Shown: piece after piece, positions 8,552 through 16,392 of the stretch
Position numbering within the stretch: position 1 is the first letter of the stretch
How the letters are laid out: each line of letters opens with the position of its first letter
Assembly: GCF_001677955.1 (NCBI RefSeq)
Contig: NZ_LELA01000089.1
Location: 1 to 64,000, forward strand
Source of the DNA: Chryseobacterium sp. BGARF1
GTDB lineage: Bacteria > Bacteroidota > Bacteroidia > Flavobacteriales > Weeksellaceae
DNA: 64,000 nucleotides
Direction: 5' to 3'
Position numbers and translations under genes: made by a program
The notes under the pieces: model-generated
What the model was told of the DNA's origin: nothing
Seen by the model: only the letters and a program-made list of their open reading frames with translations
Databases searched by the model: none

Positions 8552-10039
8552 CTACTTTACCTTTTCGTATAAATTATAATCTGTTCCTGAAGGTTTCAGT
8601 TTATAAATTTTTTCTAAAATCGGATAATCACTTTTCAGATGATTATTTATCCTGAATTCATTCAAAAGACGATAATGAGTTTTATAGTAGATTGAGTCTT
8701 TATCTTGAAACAAATCTCTGTAAGAAAGCATATATTTTGGTTTTCTGTTTTTTACAGTATTTATCCAAGAATTAGCTTTGTCTTTTTTAATTTCTTCCTG
8801 AATTTGTTTGTCAACCAACCCAACTTCATCAATCGTTTTTAAACCTGAGAAATACGGAATATAACCTGCAGGTTCTAGTAAAATCCATTGTTTTTTATCT
8901 TTTTCATACGTATTTAAAAATAATCCGATTGAGCGCCTGTAATTCCATTCGCCATTTCCTGTTGCAATAGAATGTACAGTTTGGAAAACCAACATTGGTA
9001 AAATATAAATAAGAACTAATAAAGTCAGCCAAAGATTTCGCTTTACTTTCTGTTCTAAAACAAAAATCAAAACCGGAACAAAAAGTAAAATCTGCGGAAC
9101 CCAGTAATACCAATCGAACAAGCTTTTTTGCGAAAGAAAAACGATTTGTTTCGACCATGCAAAAAGAAAAATAATCCACAGAAAATAATTTCTTTTTTCT
9201 CTTTGTCTTATTAAATAAATAAAACAAAGAAGTTCAAAAAGGGCAATCACAATCGTAATAGGATTAAAATCTCCCGGTAATTTCAGCATTCCCCAAAAAT
9301 TCCCGTAGTTTAATCTAAAATATTCTATATTTTGCTGTAAAGTAAATACCTGATCATACGCCAATTTCTTTGCAACGATTGTGTTATTTACCAATTCACC
9401 GAAGTAGAACCAATTGAAAGAAACACAGACTGCAACGCCTAAAATCCCACCTAAAATATAGCTCCATCTGATTTTTTTATTCCAAAAAACATCTACTAAA
9501 AATACAATTCCTAGGAAAATAACCGTGTCGATTCTTGTGAATAATATTAATGTTGGAAGTAAAATAAAAGCCCATTTTTTCTCTTTTTTGAAACCATAAT
9601 ACAACAATGCCATTTCAAGGAAAAACAGAATTCCATATTCCATTCCGAGGATTGAAATCTTTATGGATGGCGGTAAAATTCCAAATAAAAAGATGAAGAT
9701 CGCTTTATGCCAATTGTTTTTAAATAAAAGATGTGACAGAAATAAACTTCCTATTGTAAAAAGCGTCGTATTAAAAATAAGCAACGGCTCTATAAAATTT
9801 TCTTTTCCAAAGATCAGATTAAAAATATAAGAAACAAAAACGTACAAATGCGTTGTAGAAGCTGAGATTTTTGTGGCTCCGTTAAAACCGATTACCCCAT
9901 AATCCATGAGATTTTGAGCAACCCGCCAAGTGATAAATGCATCCTCCTGAATGTGATGCGTGAGTAAAAAATAAAGTTTTGCAATGATTGCAAAAAATAC
10001 AGCGTAGATTGGGAGATTCTTATTTTGAGATTCAGCCAT
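8552..10039 (-). CDS. Polytopic membrane protein, GT-C glycosyltransferase-like
   Basis: 495 residues with about ten hydrophobic segments from residue 10 to about 350, then a soluble C-terminal domain. The first loop contains HHIQEDAFITWRVAQNLMDYG, where the acidic pair after the first helix resembles the catalytic Asp/Glu loop of GT-C enzymes that use polyprenyl-phosphate sugars. The following ISASTTHLYVFVSYIF segment is also common in such proteins. It lies just downstream of the DUF2723 gene on the same strand, but a terminator separates them. A role in transferring sugars to lipid or protein on the periplasmic side is inferred; donor and acceptor are unknown. Confidence 0.72.
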   Translation of the reverse strand: MAESQNKNLPIYAVFFAIIAKLYFLLTHHIQEDAFITWRVAQNLMDYGVIGFNGATKISASTTHLYVFVSYIFNLIFGKENFIEPLLIFNTTLFTIGSLFLSHLLFKNNWHKAIFIFLFGILPPSIKISILGMEYGILFFLEMALLYYGFKKEKKWAFILLPTLILFTRIDTVIFLGIVFLVDVFWNKKIRWSYILGGILGVAVCVSFNWFYFGELVNNTIVAKKLAYDQVFTLQQNIEYFRLNYGNFWGMLKLPGDFNPITIVIALFELLCFIYLIRQREKRNYFLWIIFLFAWSKQIVFLSQKSLFDWYYWVPQILLFVPVLIFVLEQKVKRNLWLTLLVLIYILPMLVFQTVHSIATGNGEWNYRRSIGLFLNTYEKDKKQWILLEPAGYIPYFSGLKTIDEVGLVDKQIQEEIKKDKANSWINTVKNRKPKYMLSYRDLFQDKDSIYYKTHYRLLNEFRINNHLKSDYPILEKIYKLKPSGTDYNLYEKVK

Positions 10040-10097
10040 TGCGTTTTTTTAGTTATACAAAGGTAGTTCTAAATTTCAGGAATATCAACATAAAAAA

Positions 10098-10122
10098 ACG
10101 GAACCGAAGTTCCGTTTTAAGT
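10098..10122 (-). terminator. Terminator after the DUF2723 gene
   Basis: ACGGAAC at 10098-10104 and GTTCCGT at 10109-10115 close a CGAA tetraloop, with an A-run on the + strand that becomes the U-tract of the minus-strand transcript. Confidence 0.85.
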
Positions 10123-10129
10123 ATTGATT

Positions 10130-13100
10130 TTATTGTGTTGCTTTAATAATCGCTGTGGTAATCTGATCTTCTTTTTCTTTAGCGTAAGTAGAATCAAATG
10201 GCTCCATTATATCAAACAAATATTGATAAAACGGGGTGATTTTCTGTACTTTTTCAGATTCTTTCATTGCCTTTTCTTTCCCCATTTGCTGAAGATCTTT
10301 AATGAATACATTAAATTTCTTATCAACGGGTTCAATAGATTTCACAAGATAATTGTAAGCTTTCTCAGGTTGTCCTAATTTTTTATAAGCATCAGTTACT
10401 GAAGTTACAACTAATGAATATTCCATAGGCTTTGATCTCATTGGCCTTCCTGCAAATCTTTGCTCAGACGGGCTTAAAGATAAATAATAATCATATTCTT
10501 CAAAAATTCCTTTTTTAAGAATCTCAGCCAACTTCAATCCTTTTTCTTCTTGTCCTGCAACGATATATCCGTAAACCATTGAACTTAAAGAACGAGGATC
10601 ATTATATTTTTCTGCAGGAATTTCTTTTGCTGCAAGATCTAATATTTCTAAAGCTTTTGCTTTCTGTCCTGATAGAGCTAAAGCTGCTGCTGCTCTGCTT
10701 GCAGAACTTCTGTAGCCCATAATGTTTGAAGTTGCTGTTTCATCAAAATGAACTTTCAAGTCTTTGAAATTACCCCATCTGTAGTTTTTCACAACATTAT
10801 ATAATGAATTTCCATCTACTCTTCCCATTTCTCCATCGCTGCTTCTTGGCGTATGAATCGGAACCAATCTGTAGCTGAAACCGTCAAACTGAAGATATTC
10901 ATCTAAGAAGAAAATATTTTCGCTTTCATAAACCCCTCCTGAAGAGAAATTAATCGGACGTTTCCAATCGAAGTTTGCCAAAATATCAAACATCATCAGG
11001 TTATTTTTGTATAAAGTTCCTGATTTATAATCAACCACAATCTGATCTACCGTATTAGGAAGGTCTGAAGCATTGATGATTCCTGCTTTCACTGCGTTTG
11101 CTTTGTTTACAGGAATTACAAATTTATTTACCGGAAGGAAATTATATTTTTCGTAACGCTCCTCACCAAAAATCATTTTTAAAACTTCATCTTTTTCAGG
11201 AGATTTCATTTTAATAAAATTCATTGCCTCTTTCAAAGTCATAGAATCCTGAACCAAATATTTCTGGAACGGCGCTATTGCACTTTCTGGAGCCCCAGCT
11301 TCTTGTAGATTAGCGATGATATTTTTCCAATCATTCTTTTTCATTAGATAAATCTGGTCATTCACACCATCTCTGTAATCTTCATGATTAAGCTGACTAG
11401 GAATAGGATTAGAATTATAGGTTTTTCTTTTTACTTGATCAATATTCCAAGGAGTTGATAGTAAAGTAAAATTAACCACTTTCACATCATCACGGAATCT
11501 CTCTGTTTCCTGCATTGCCCAAACCGGATAAGTATCATTATCACCGTAAACAAATAAAATATCTTCTTTTGGTAATGATTTTAATACTGAATAAGAATAA
11601 TCGTATGCTGTATATCTGTTGCTTCTGTCGTGTACATTATAGTTTTGGAAACCCATCATAAATGGAACTCCTAACAAAATAACTCCGAAGCCTATATTTG
11701 CTGCGTTCGACTTTACTTTAGACTGTAAATACCATAAAATTCCTCCGGCTCCCAGACCAATCCAAATAGCGAAAGCATAGAACGAACCAACCATTGCATA
11801 ATCTCTTTCTCTCGGTTCGAAAGGTTTTACTCCGGTATAGAAAATAATTCCGACACTTGTTAAAATAAATAAAGATAATATTGCATAAAATCTTCCAAAA
11901 TCTCTGTTAAACTGGAAATAACATCCTAAAATACCCAATAATAATGGTAAGAAGAAAAATGCTACTGTACTTTCATTTTTGAATTTTGCAGGCATCGCAT
12001 CCTGATTTCCCCAAAGAGCATTATCGATTGGTGCAATTCCTGAAATCCAGTTTCCTTTTGTGTTTTCGCTGTTTCCTTCAAGGTCATTCTGTCTTCCAAC
12101 ATAGTTCCACATCAAATATCTCAAGAAATAATATCCATTTTGGAATGAAATAAAATAATCCATATTCTGAGCCAAAGAAGGCTTTTGAACCGTGATTAAA
12201 TTATAAGGTCTTACTTTTAAATAATCTGATGCGGTAATCGTTCCGTCTTCATATTTCGCTCTCAGTTCGTCGAAAATTTGTTTTGCTTCCGGGCTGTCTG
12301 CCACATCTTCATTTGCATAATTAAATTTAAAATCCGGTGCGCCGTACATAGAAATGTAATTTGACATTACATCTTTATCATCGTTGAACATTCTTGGCAT
12401 TAAGCTCACATGAGACTTATCAAAAATATAATTAAAACGCTCACTCGTTTTTCTGTAAGTACCTGTTTTTTCGTCTTTTTCGTAAACTTCTCCAGTCTTT
12501 TTAGTTTTAAAACTACCGTCTTCGTTTTTCTGAATTCCGTTTGCATCCAGGAAAGCAGTATAGTTTTGACCGTAAATTGTAGGCCAATCTCCATATTGCT
12601 CTCTGTTGTAATAATCAAGCATACCAATTGCAGTATCAGGATCATTAAGGTTCATTGGTGGATTTGCATTGGCTCTGATCGGAATAACCATCCAACAAGA
12701 GAAACCAATAATCATATAAACTATAGATAAAGCTACCGTCTGAAAAATATTTTTCTTCGACTGTCTTGCATATTTTATAAGGAAATAACAAAGCGCTACC
12801 ATAATGATAAAGCCAGCAATCGTTCCAGAATGAAAAGGTAGTCCTAAACCGTTTACAAAGAAGATTTCAAGTTTTCCAAATAAAGACATGATTACCGGGA
12901 AGATAATTTTAAATACAAGAATTAAAATTCCTAAAGTAATAAGGTTTGCAAAAATGAAATTTTTCCAGGTAAATGTATAGTTTCTTGCATAATAGACTAA
13001 ACATACAGCAGGAATCGCAAGCATTCCCATCATGTGAACTCCTACCGAAAGACCTAAAATGAAGAAGATTAAGATAATCCATCTTTCATTGTCTTTCTCA

Positions 13101-13615
13101 AGATATTCGTTTTCCCATTTTGTAATCAGCCAAACTAAAAGTGCAATAAACATCGATGTCATCGAGTACACTTCACCTTCCACTGCTGAAAACCAAAACG
13201 TATCAGAAAAGGTAAAACACAAAGCTCCGATAAGTCCTGCAAAAAGAATAGAAATCTCCTGATGTTTTGTGATTTCTTCAAAATCTTTGTTGAGAAGTCT
13301 TCTTACGAAATGAGTGATTGTCCAGAACAAAAACAAAATTGTAAATGCGCTGAATAATGCCGACATTCCGTTGATCACGATAGAGTAATTTTCACCTTTT
13401 CCAAAAGCAAAAATGGCAGCTACTGCTCCCACAATCTGAAATAAAGCAGCTCCGGGAGCATGCGTTACTTCTAATTTTACTGCTGAAGAAATGTACTCAC
13501 CACAATCCCAAAAGCTAAAATTGGGTTCCATAGTTGATAAGTACGTGAAAAATGCAATAACGAAAGTCACCCATCCGAGAAGGGTGTTCCATTGCCTAAA
13601 AGTCCAGTTTTTCAT
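10130..13615 (-). CDS. DUF2723 giant membrane protein (O-mannosyltransferase-like)
   Basis: 1161 residues. The N-terminal half has about 12 membrane helices and begins with the DUF2723 signature: FITYLSTMEPNFSFWDCGEYISSAVKLEVTH. The D/E pair in WDCGEY matches the catalytic position of GT-C enzymes such as protein O-mannosyltransferases, and VEGEVYSMTSMF near residue 150 is also conserved. The C-terminal ~500 residues are soluble, with GDNDTYPVWAMQET near 690, a large DUF2723-linked domain, and TPR-like helices near the end. Members are widespread in Bacteroidota and may glycosylate exported proteins; that activity is inferred. Transcribed alone; 225 bp of AT-rich spacer separates it from the divergent cysteine-synthase-like gene. 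Confidence 0.88.
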   Translation of the reverse strand: MKNWTFRQWNTLLGWVTFVIAFFTYLSTMEPNFSFWDCGEYISSAVKLEVTHAPGAALFQIVGAVAAIFAFGKGENYSIVINGMSALFSAFTILFLFWTITHFVRRLLNKDFEEITKHQEISILFAGLIGALCFTFSDTFWFSAVEGEVYSMTSMFIALLVWLITKWENEYLEKDNERWIILIFFILGLSVGVHMMGMLAIPAVCLVYYARNYTFTWKNFIFANLITLGILILVFKIIFPVIMSLFGKLEIFFVNGLGLPFHSGTIAGFIIMVALCYFLIKYARQSKKNIFQTVALSIVYMIIGFSCWMVIPIRANANPPMNLNDPDTAIGMLDYYNREQYGDWPTIYGQNYTAFLDANGIQKNEDGSFKTKKTGEVYEKDEKTGTYRKTSERFNYIFDKSHVSLMPRMFNDDKDVMSNYISMYGAPDFKFNYANEDVADSPEAKQIFDELRAKYEDGTITASDYLKVRPYNLITVQKPSLAQNMDYFISFQNGYYFLRYLMWNYVGRQNDLEGNSENTKGNWISGIAPIDNALWGNQDAMPAKFKNESTVAFFFLPLLLGILGCYFQFNRDFGRFYAILSLFILTSVGIIFYTGVKPFEPRERDYAMVGSFYAFAIWIGLGAGGILWYLQSKVKSNAANIGFGVILLGVPFMMGFQNYNVHDRSNRYTAYDYSYSVLKSLPKEDILFVYGDNDTYPVWAMQETERFRDDVKVVNFTLLSTPWNIDQVKRKTYNSNPIPSQLNHEDYRDGVNDQIYLMKKNDWKNIIANLQEAGAPESAIAPFQKYLVQDSMTLKEAMNFIKMKSPEKDEVLKMIFGEERYEKYNFLPVNKFVIPVNKANAVKAGIINASDLPNTVDQIVVDYKSGTLYKNNLMMFDILANFDWKRPINFSSGGVYESENIFFLDEYLQFDGFSYRLVPIHTPRSSDGEMGRVDGNSLYNVVKNYRWGNFKDLKVHFDETATSNIMGYRSSASRAAAALALSGQKAKALEILDLAAKEIPAEKYNDPRSLSSMVYGYIVAGQEEKGLKLAEILKKGIFEEYDYYLSLSPSEQRFAGRPMRSKPMEYSLVVTSVTDAYKKLGQPEKAYNYLVKSIEPVDKKFNVFIKDLQQMGKEKAMKESEKVQKITPFYQYLFDIMEPFDSTYAKEKEDQITTAIIKATQ

Positions 13616-13840
13616 AGTATAAAATCAATTATGCGAAAATAAGGTTTTTAGATTAGTTTAAATTAATTTTAACAAATTTTAAAAAATATGGCGTAGTTTT
13701 TGTGTAGTTCGGTAGGCTGCAAGCAAAAATAAATCACCTATTTATACAAATAGCAAACTTATAATGAACTAAAAGTTTAGAAATTATTTATTTTTTTGTA
13801 TTTTTGCGGTCAGATTTTTATTTGAAAAAAATAACAAATA

Positions 13841-14878
13841 ATGAGTAATGTTTACGATAATATTCTTGGCTTGATTGGGAACACTCCTTTGGTGAAACTT
13901 AATACAGTGACTAAAGAAATTCCTGCAAAAATTTATGCTAAGTTAGAATCATATAATCCTGGACATTCCACAAAAGATAGAATCGCACTTCATATTATTG
14001 AAAACGCTGAGAAAAAAGGTTTATTAAAGGAAGATTCAGTAGTTGTAGAAACTACTTCCGGAAATACAGGTTTTTCACTTGCAATGGTTTGCATCATTAA
14101 AGGATACAAATGTATTCTTGCTGTAAGTGATAAAACAAAAGCTGAAAAAATAGCTTATCTGAAAGCTCTTGGTGCTACAGTATATATATGTCCTGCGAAT
14201 GTACCTGCGAATGACCCGAGATCATATTATGAAGTAGCAAAAAGAATTGCTGCAGAAACCCCAAATTCCGTTTATATCAATCAGTACTTTAATGAGCTGA
14301 ATATTGATGCCCACTATCAGACTACAGGTCCTGAAATTTGGGAGCAGACTGAAGGTAAGATTACTCACCTTTTTGCATGTACAGGAACGGGTGGAACTTT
14401 ATCAGGTTCTGCAAAATTCTTAAAAGAGAAAAATCCAGATATTAAAATTATCGGTGTTGATGCAGACGGATCTATTTTGAAGAGTTTCCACGAAACCGGT
14501 AAAATTCACAAAGAAGATGTACATCCTTACCAAATTGAAGGAATGGGAAAAAATTTAATTCCTTCTGCTCTTTTATTTGATAAAGTGGATGAATTTGTAA
14601 GAGTAAATGACGAAATGTCGGCTTACAGAACCCGTGAACTTGCTTTGAAAGAAGCTATTATGGGTGGGTATACAACAGGAGCTGTTACTCAGGGATTAAT
14701 GCAATATGCGCAGTCTCATGAGCTAACCGAAAATGATTTTGTGGTAATGATCTATCCTGATCACGGCTCACGTTATATTACAAAAGTGTACAGCGATAAA
14801 TGGATGGAAGAACAAGGTTTCATCAACAACTGTTTCCATAACTATGATGAAGTTTTCAAAACAGAATTCATCAAATAA
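13841..14878 (+). CDS. PLP-dependent cysteine-synthase-like enzyme, probable cysteate synthase
   Basis: 345-residue fold-type II PLP enzyme. The Schiff-base lysine is K45 in GHSTKDR, the substrate loop is TTSGNTGFS at 71-79, and the phosphate-binding loop is GTGGTLSG near 187. It is longer than CysK (about 310) and the STKDR/TGFS variants differ from SVKDR/TGIA of true O-acetylserine sulfhydrylases. Its partner 75 bp downstream is an alpha-oxoamine synthase. In sulfonolipid-making Bacteroidota this pairing supplies cysteate from a serine derivative and sulfite, then acylates it to 3-ketocapnine. Plain cysteine synthase remains possible. A TATTTTTG at 13799-13806 may be the -7 box. Confidence 0.88.
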   Translation: MSNVYDNILGLIGNTPLVKLNTVTKEIPAKIYAKLESYNPGHSTKDRIALHIIENAEKKGLLKEDSVVVETTSGNTGFSLAMVCIIKGYKCILAVSDKTKAEKIAYLKALGATVYICPANVPANDPRSYYEVAKRIAAETPNSVYINQYFNELNIDAHYQTTGPEIWEQTEGKITHLFACTGTGGTLSGSAKFLKEKNPDIKIIGVDADGSILKSFHETGKIHKEDVHPYQIEGMGKNLIPSALLFDKVDEFVRVNDEMSAYRTRELALKEAIMGGYTTGAVTQGLMQYAQSHELTENDFVVMIYPDHGSRYITKVYSDKWMEEQGFINNCFHNYDEVFKTEFIK

Positions 14879-14900
14879 TAAGAATAAATTAATACAAATT

Positions 14901-14932
14901 AAGCCTTTTAGTAATTTACAAAGGGCTTTTTT
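14901..14932 (+). terminator. Intercistronic stem-loop between the PLP-enzyme genes
   Basis: AAGCCTTTT (14901-14909) pairs with AAAGGGCTT (14920-14928), one G-U pair, followed by six T. It may terminate or attenuate transcription before the alpha-oxoamine synthase gene. Confidence 0.65.
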
Positions 14933-14952
14933 ACATAAAACATACTCATACA

Positions 14953-16215
14953 ATGGTAGATATTTTTGAAAGAATAAAACAAAATCCAGGGCCACTAGGT
15001 CAGTTTGCTGATTACGCAGAAGGATATTTTGTATTCCCAAAACTTGAAGGTCCAATTGGTCCGAGAATGAAATTTCAAGGTAAAGATGTAATTTTTTGGA
15101 GCGCTAATGATTATTTAGGATTGTGTAATCATCCTGAAGTATTGGAAGCTGATGCAAAAGCAGCAGCAGAATTCGGAATGTTTTATCCGATGGGTGCAAG
15201 AGCGATGTCTGGTGAAACTCAACAACATCAGCAACTGGAAAAAGAATTGGCAGAATTTACTCAAAAAGATGCTGCTTATCTTTTAAATTTCGGTTACCAA
15301 GGGATGGTTTCATGTATTGATGCTTTGGTGACAAGACATGATGTTATCGTTTATGATGCAGATTCTCACGCTTGTATCGTAGATGGAGTACGTCTTCACA
15401 TGGGAAAAAGTTTTACTTTCAAACATAATGACATCGAGAGTTTAGAGAAAAACTTAGCGAGAGCAACCAAAGTGGCTGAAGAAAACGGTGGTGGTATTTT
15501 AGTAATCACTGAAGGGGTTTTCGGAATGAGAGGAATGCAGGGGAAACTAAAAGAAATTTGTGATTTAAAATCTAAATTCAATTTCAGACTTTTGGTTGAT
15601 GATGCACACGGTTTCGGAACTTTAGGTAAAACCGGAGCTGGAGCTGGTGAAGAGCAGGGATGTCAAGATCAGATCGATGTTTACTTCTCAACGTTTGCTA
15701 AATCGATGGCAGGTTTTGGAGCTTTTCTTTCAGGTGATGAAAATATTATCAGATTTTTAAAATACAATCTTCGTTCTCAGATTTTTGCTAAATCTTTAAC
15801 AATGCCAATGGTAATTGGAGGTTTAAAAAGATTAGAATTATTAAGAACACGCCCAGAAATTAAAGATAAATTATGGGAAAACGTAACTAAACTTCAAAAC
15901 GGATTAAAAGAAAGAGGTTTCAATCTTGGAAACACAAATACTTGTGTGACACCAGTTTTCATAAAAGGAACGACGATTGAAGCAACCCTTTTAGCAAAAG
16001 ATTTAAGAGAAAATTACGGTGTATTCACATCAGTTGTAGTATATCCTGTAATTCCAAAAGGAATGATCTTGTTGAGATTAATCCCTACAGCTTCGCATAC
16101 AGATTCAGAGATTAACGAAACTTTAGCTGCTTTTGATGGCATCAAAGAAAAATTTGATACTGGCGTATATGCAGAAATGGAAAAACAAATGAATATCGAG
16201 TACAAGCAAATGTAA
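14953..16215 (+). CDS. Alpha-oxoamine synthase, probable cysteate acyltransferase (3-ketocapnine synthase)
   Basis: 420-residue fold-type I PLP enzyme of the KBL/BioF/serine palmitoyltransferase family, which decarboxylates an amino acid while condensing it with an acyl thioester. Visible motifs: WSANDYLGLCNHPEV near 49-63, DADSHAC with the PLP-stacking H139, LLVDDAHGFGTLGKTG at 213-228 with the cofactor Asp and His, and the Schiff-base lysine K250 in FSTFAKSMAGFG. It is longer than bacterial Spt (about 397) and has a different N-terminus. Adjacency to the cysteine-synthase homologue supports the sulfonolipid (capnine) pathway, whose lipids occur in Chryseobacterium and Flavobacterium. Alternative: a serine- or glycine-using family member. 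Confidence 0.9.
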   Translation: MVDIFERIKQNPGPLGQFADYAEGYFVFPKLEGPIGPRMKFQGKDVIFWSANDYLGLCNHPEVLEADAKAAAEFGMFYPMGARAMSGETQQHQQLEKELAEFTQKDAAYLLNFGYQGMVSCIDALVTRHDVIVYDADSHACIVDGVRLHMGKSFTFKHNDIESLEKNLARATKVAEENGGGILVITEGVFGMRGMQGKLKEICDLKSKFNFRLLVDDAHGFGTLGKTGAGAGEEQGCQDQIDVYFSTFAKSMAGFGAFLSGDENIIRFLKYNLRSQIFAKSLTMPMVIGGLKRLELLRTRPEIKDKLWENVTKLQNGLKERGFNLGNTNTCVTPVFIKGTTIEATLLAKDLRENYGVFTSVVVYPVIPKGMILLRLIPTASHTDSEINETLAAFDGIKEKFDTGVYAEMEKQMNIEYKQM

Positions 16216-16240
16216 TTTGATTTCGTTTAAATAAATATAG

Positions 16241-16270
16241 AACCGTTAGAATTTTCTAGCGGTTTTTGTT
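16241..16270 (+). terminator. Terminator after the alpha-oxoamine synthase gene
   Basis: AACCGTTAGAA at 16241-16251 and TTCTAGCGGTT at 16254-16264 form an 11-bp stem with one G-U pair and a 2-nt gap, followed by a T-run. Confidence 0.85.
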
Positions 16271-16273
16271 TTT

Positions 16274-16327
16274 GCCACGAATGCGCGAATTTATTGATGT
16301 TGTAAAAAATATTCGTGCATTCGTGGC
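16274..16327. repeat. GCCACGAAT hairpin repeat, copy 2
   Basis: GCCACGAATGCGCGAAT pairs with ATTCGTGCATTCGTGGC across an AT-rich loop, flanked by TTTT and AAAA. Same family as 2552-2607 and 24007-24057. Confidence 0.8.
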
Positions 16328-16392
16328 AAAAATACTTTTCAAGATCTAAGCAGATTCTTAAAGATTTACAATAAATTTGCAAAAAATTCCTT

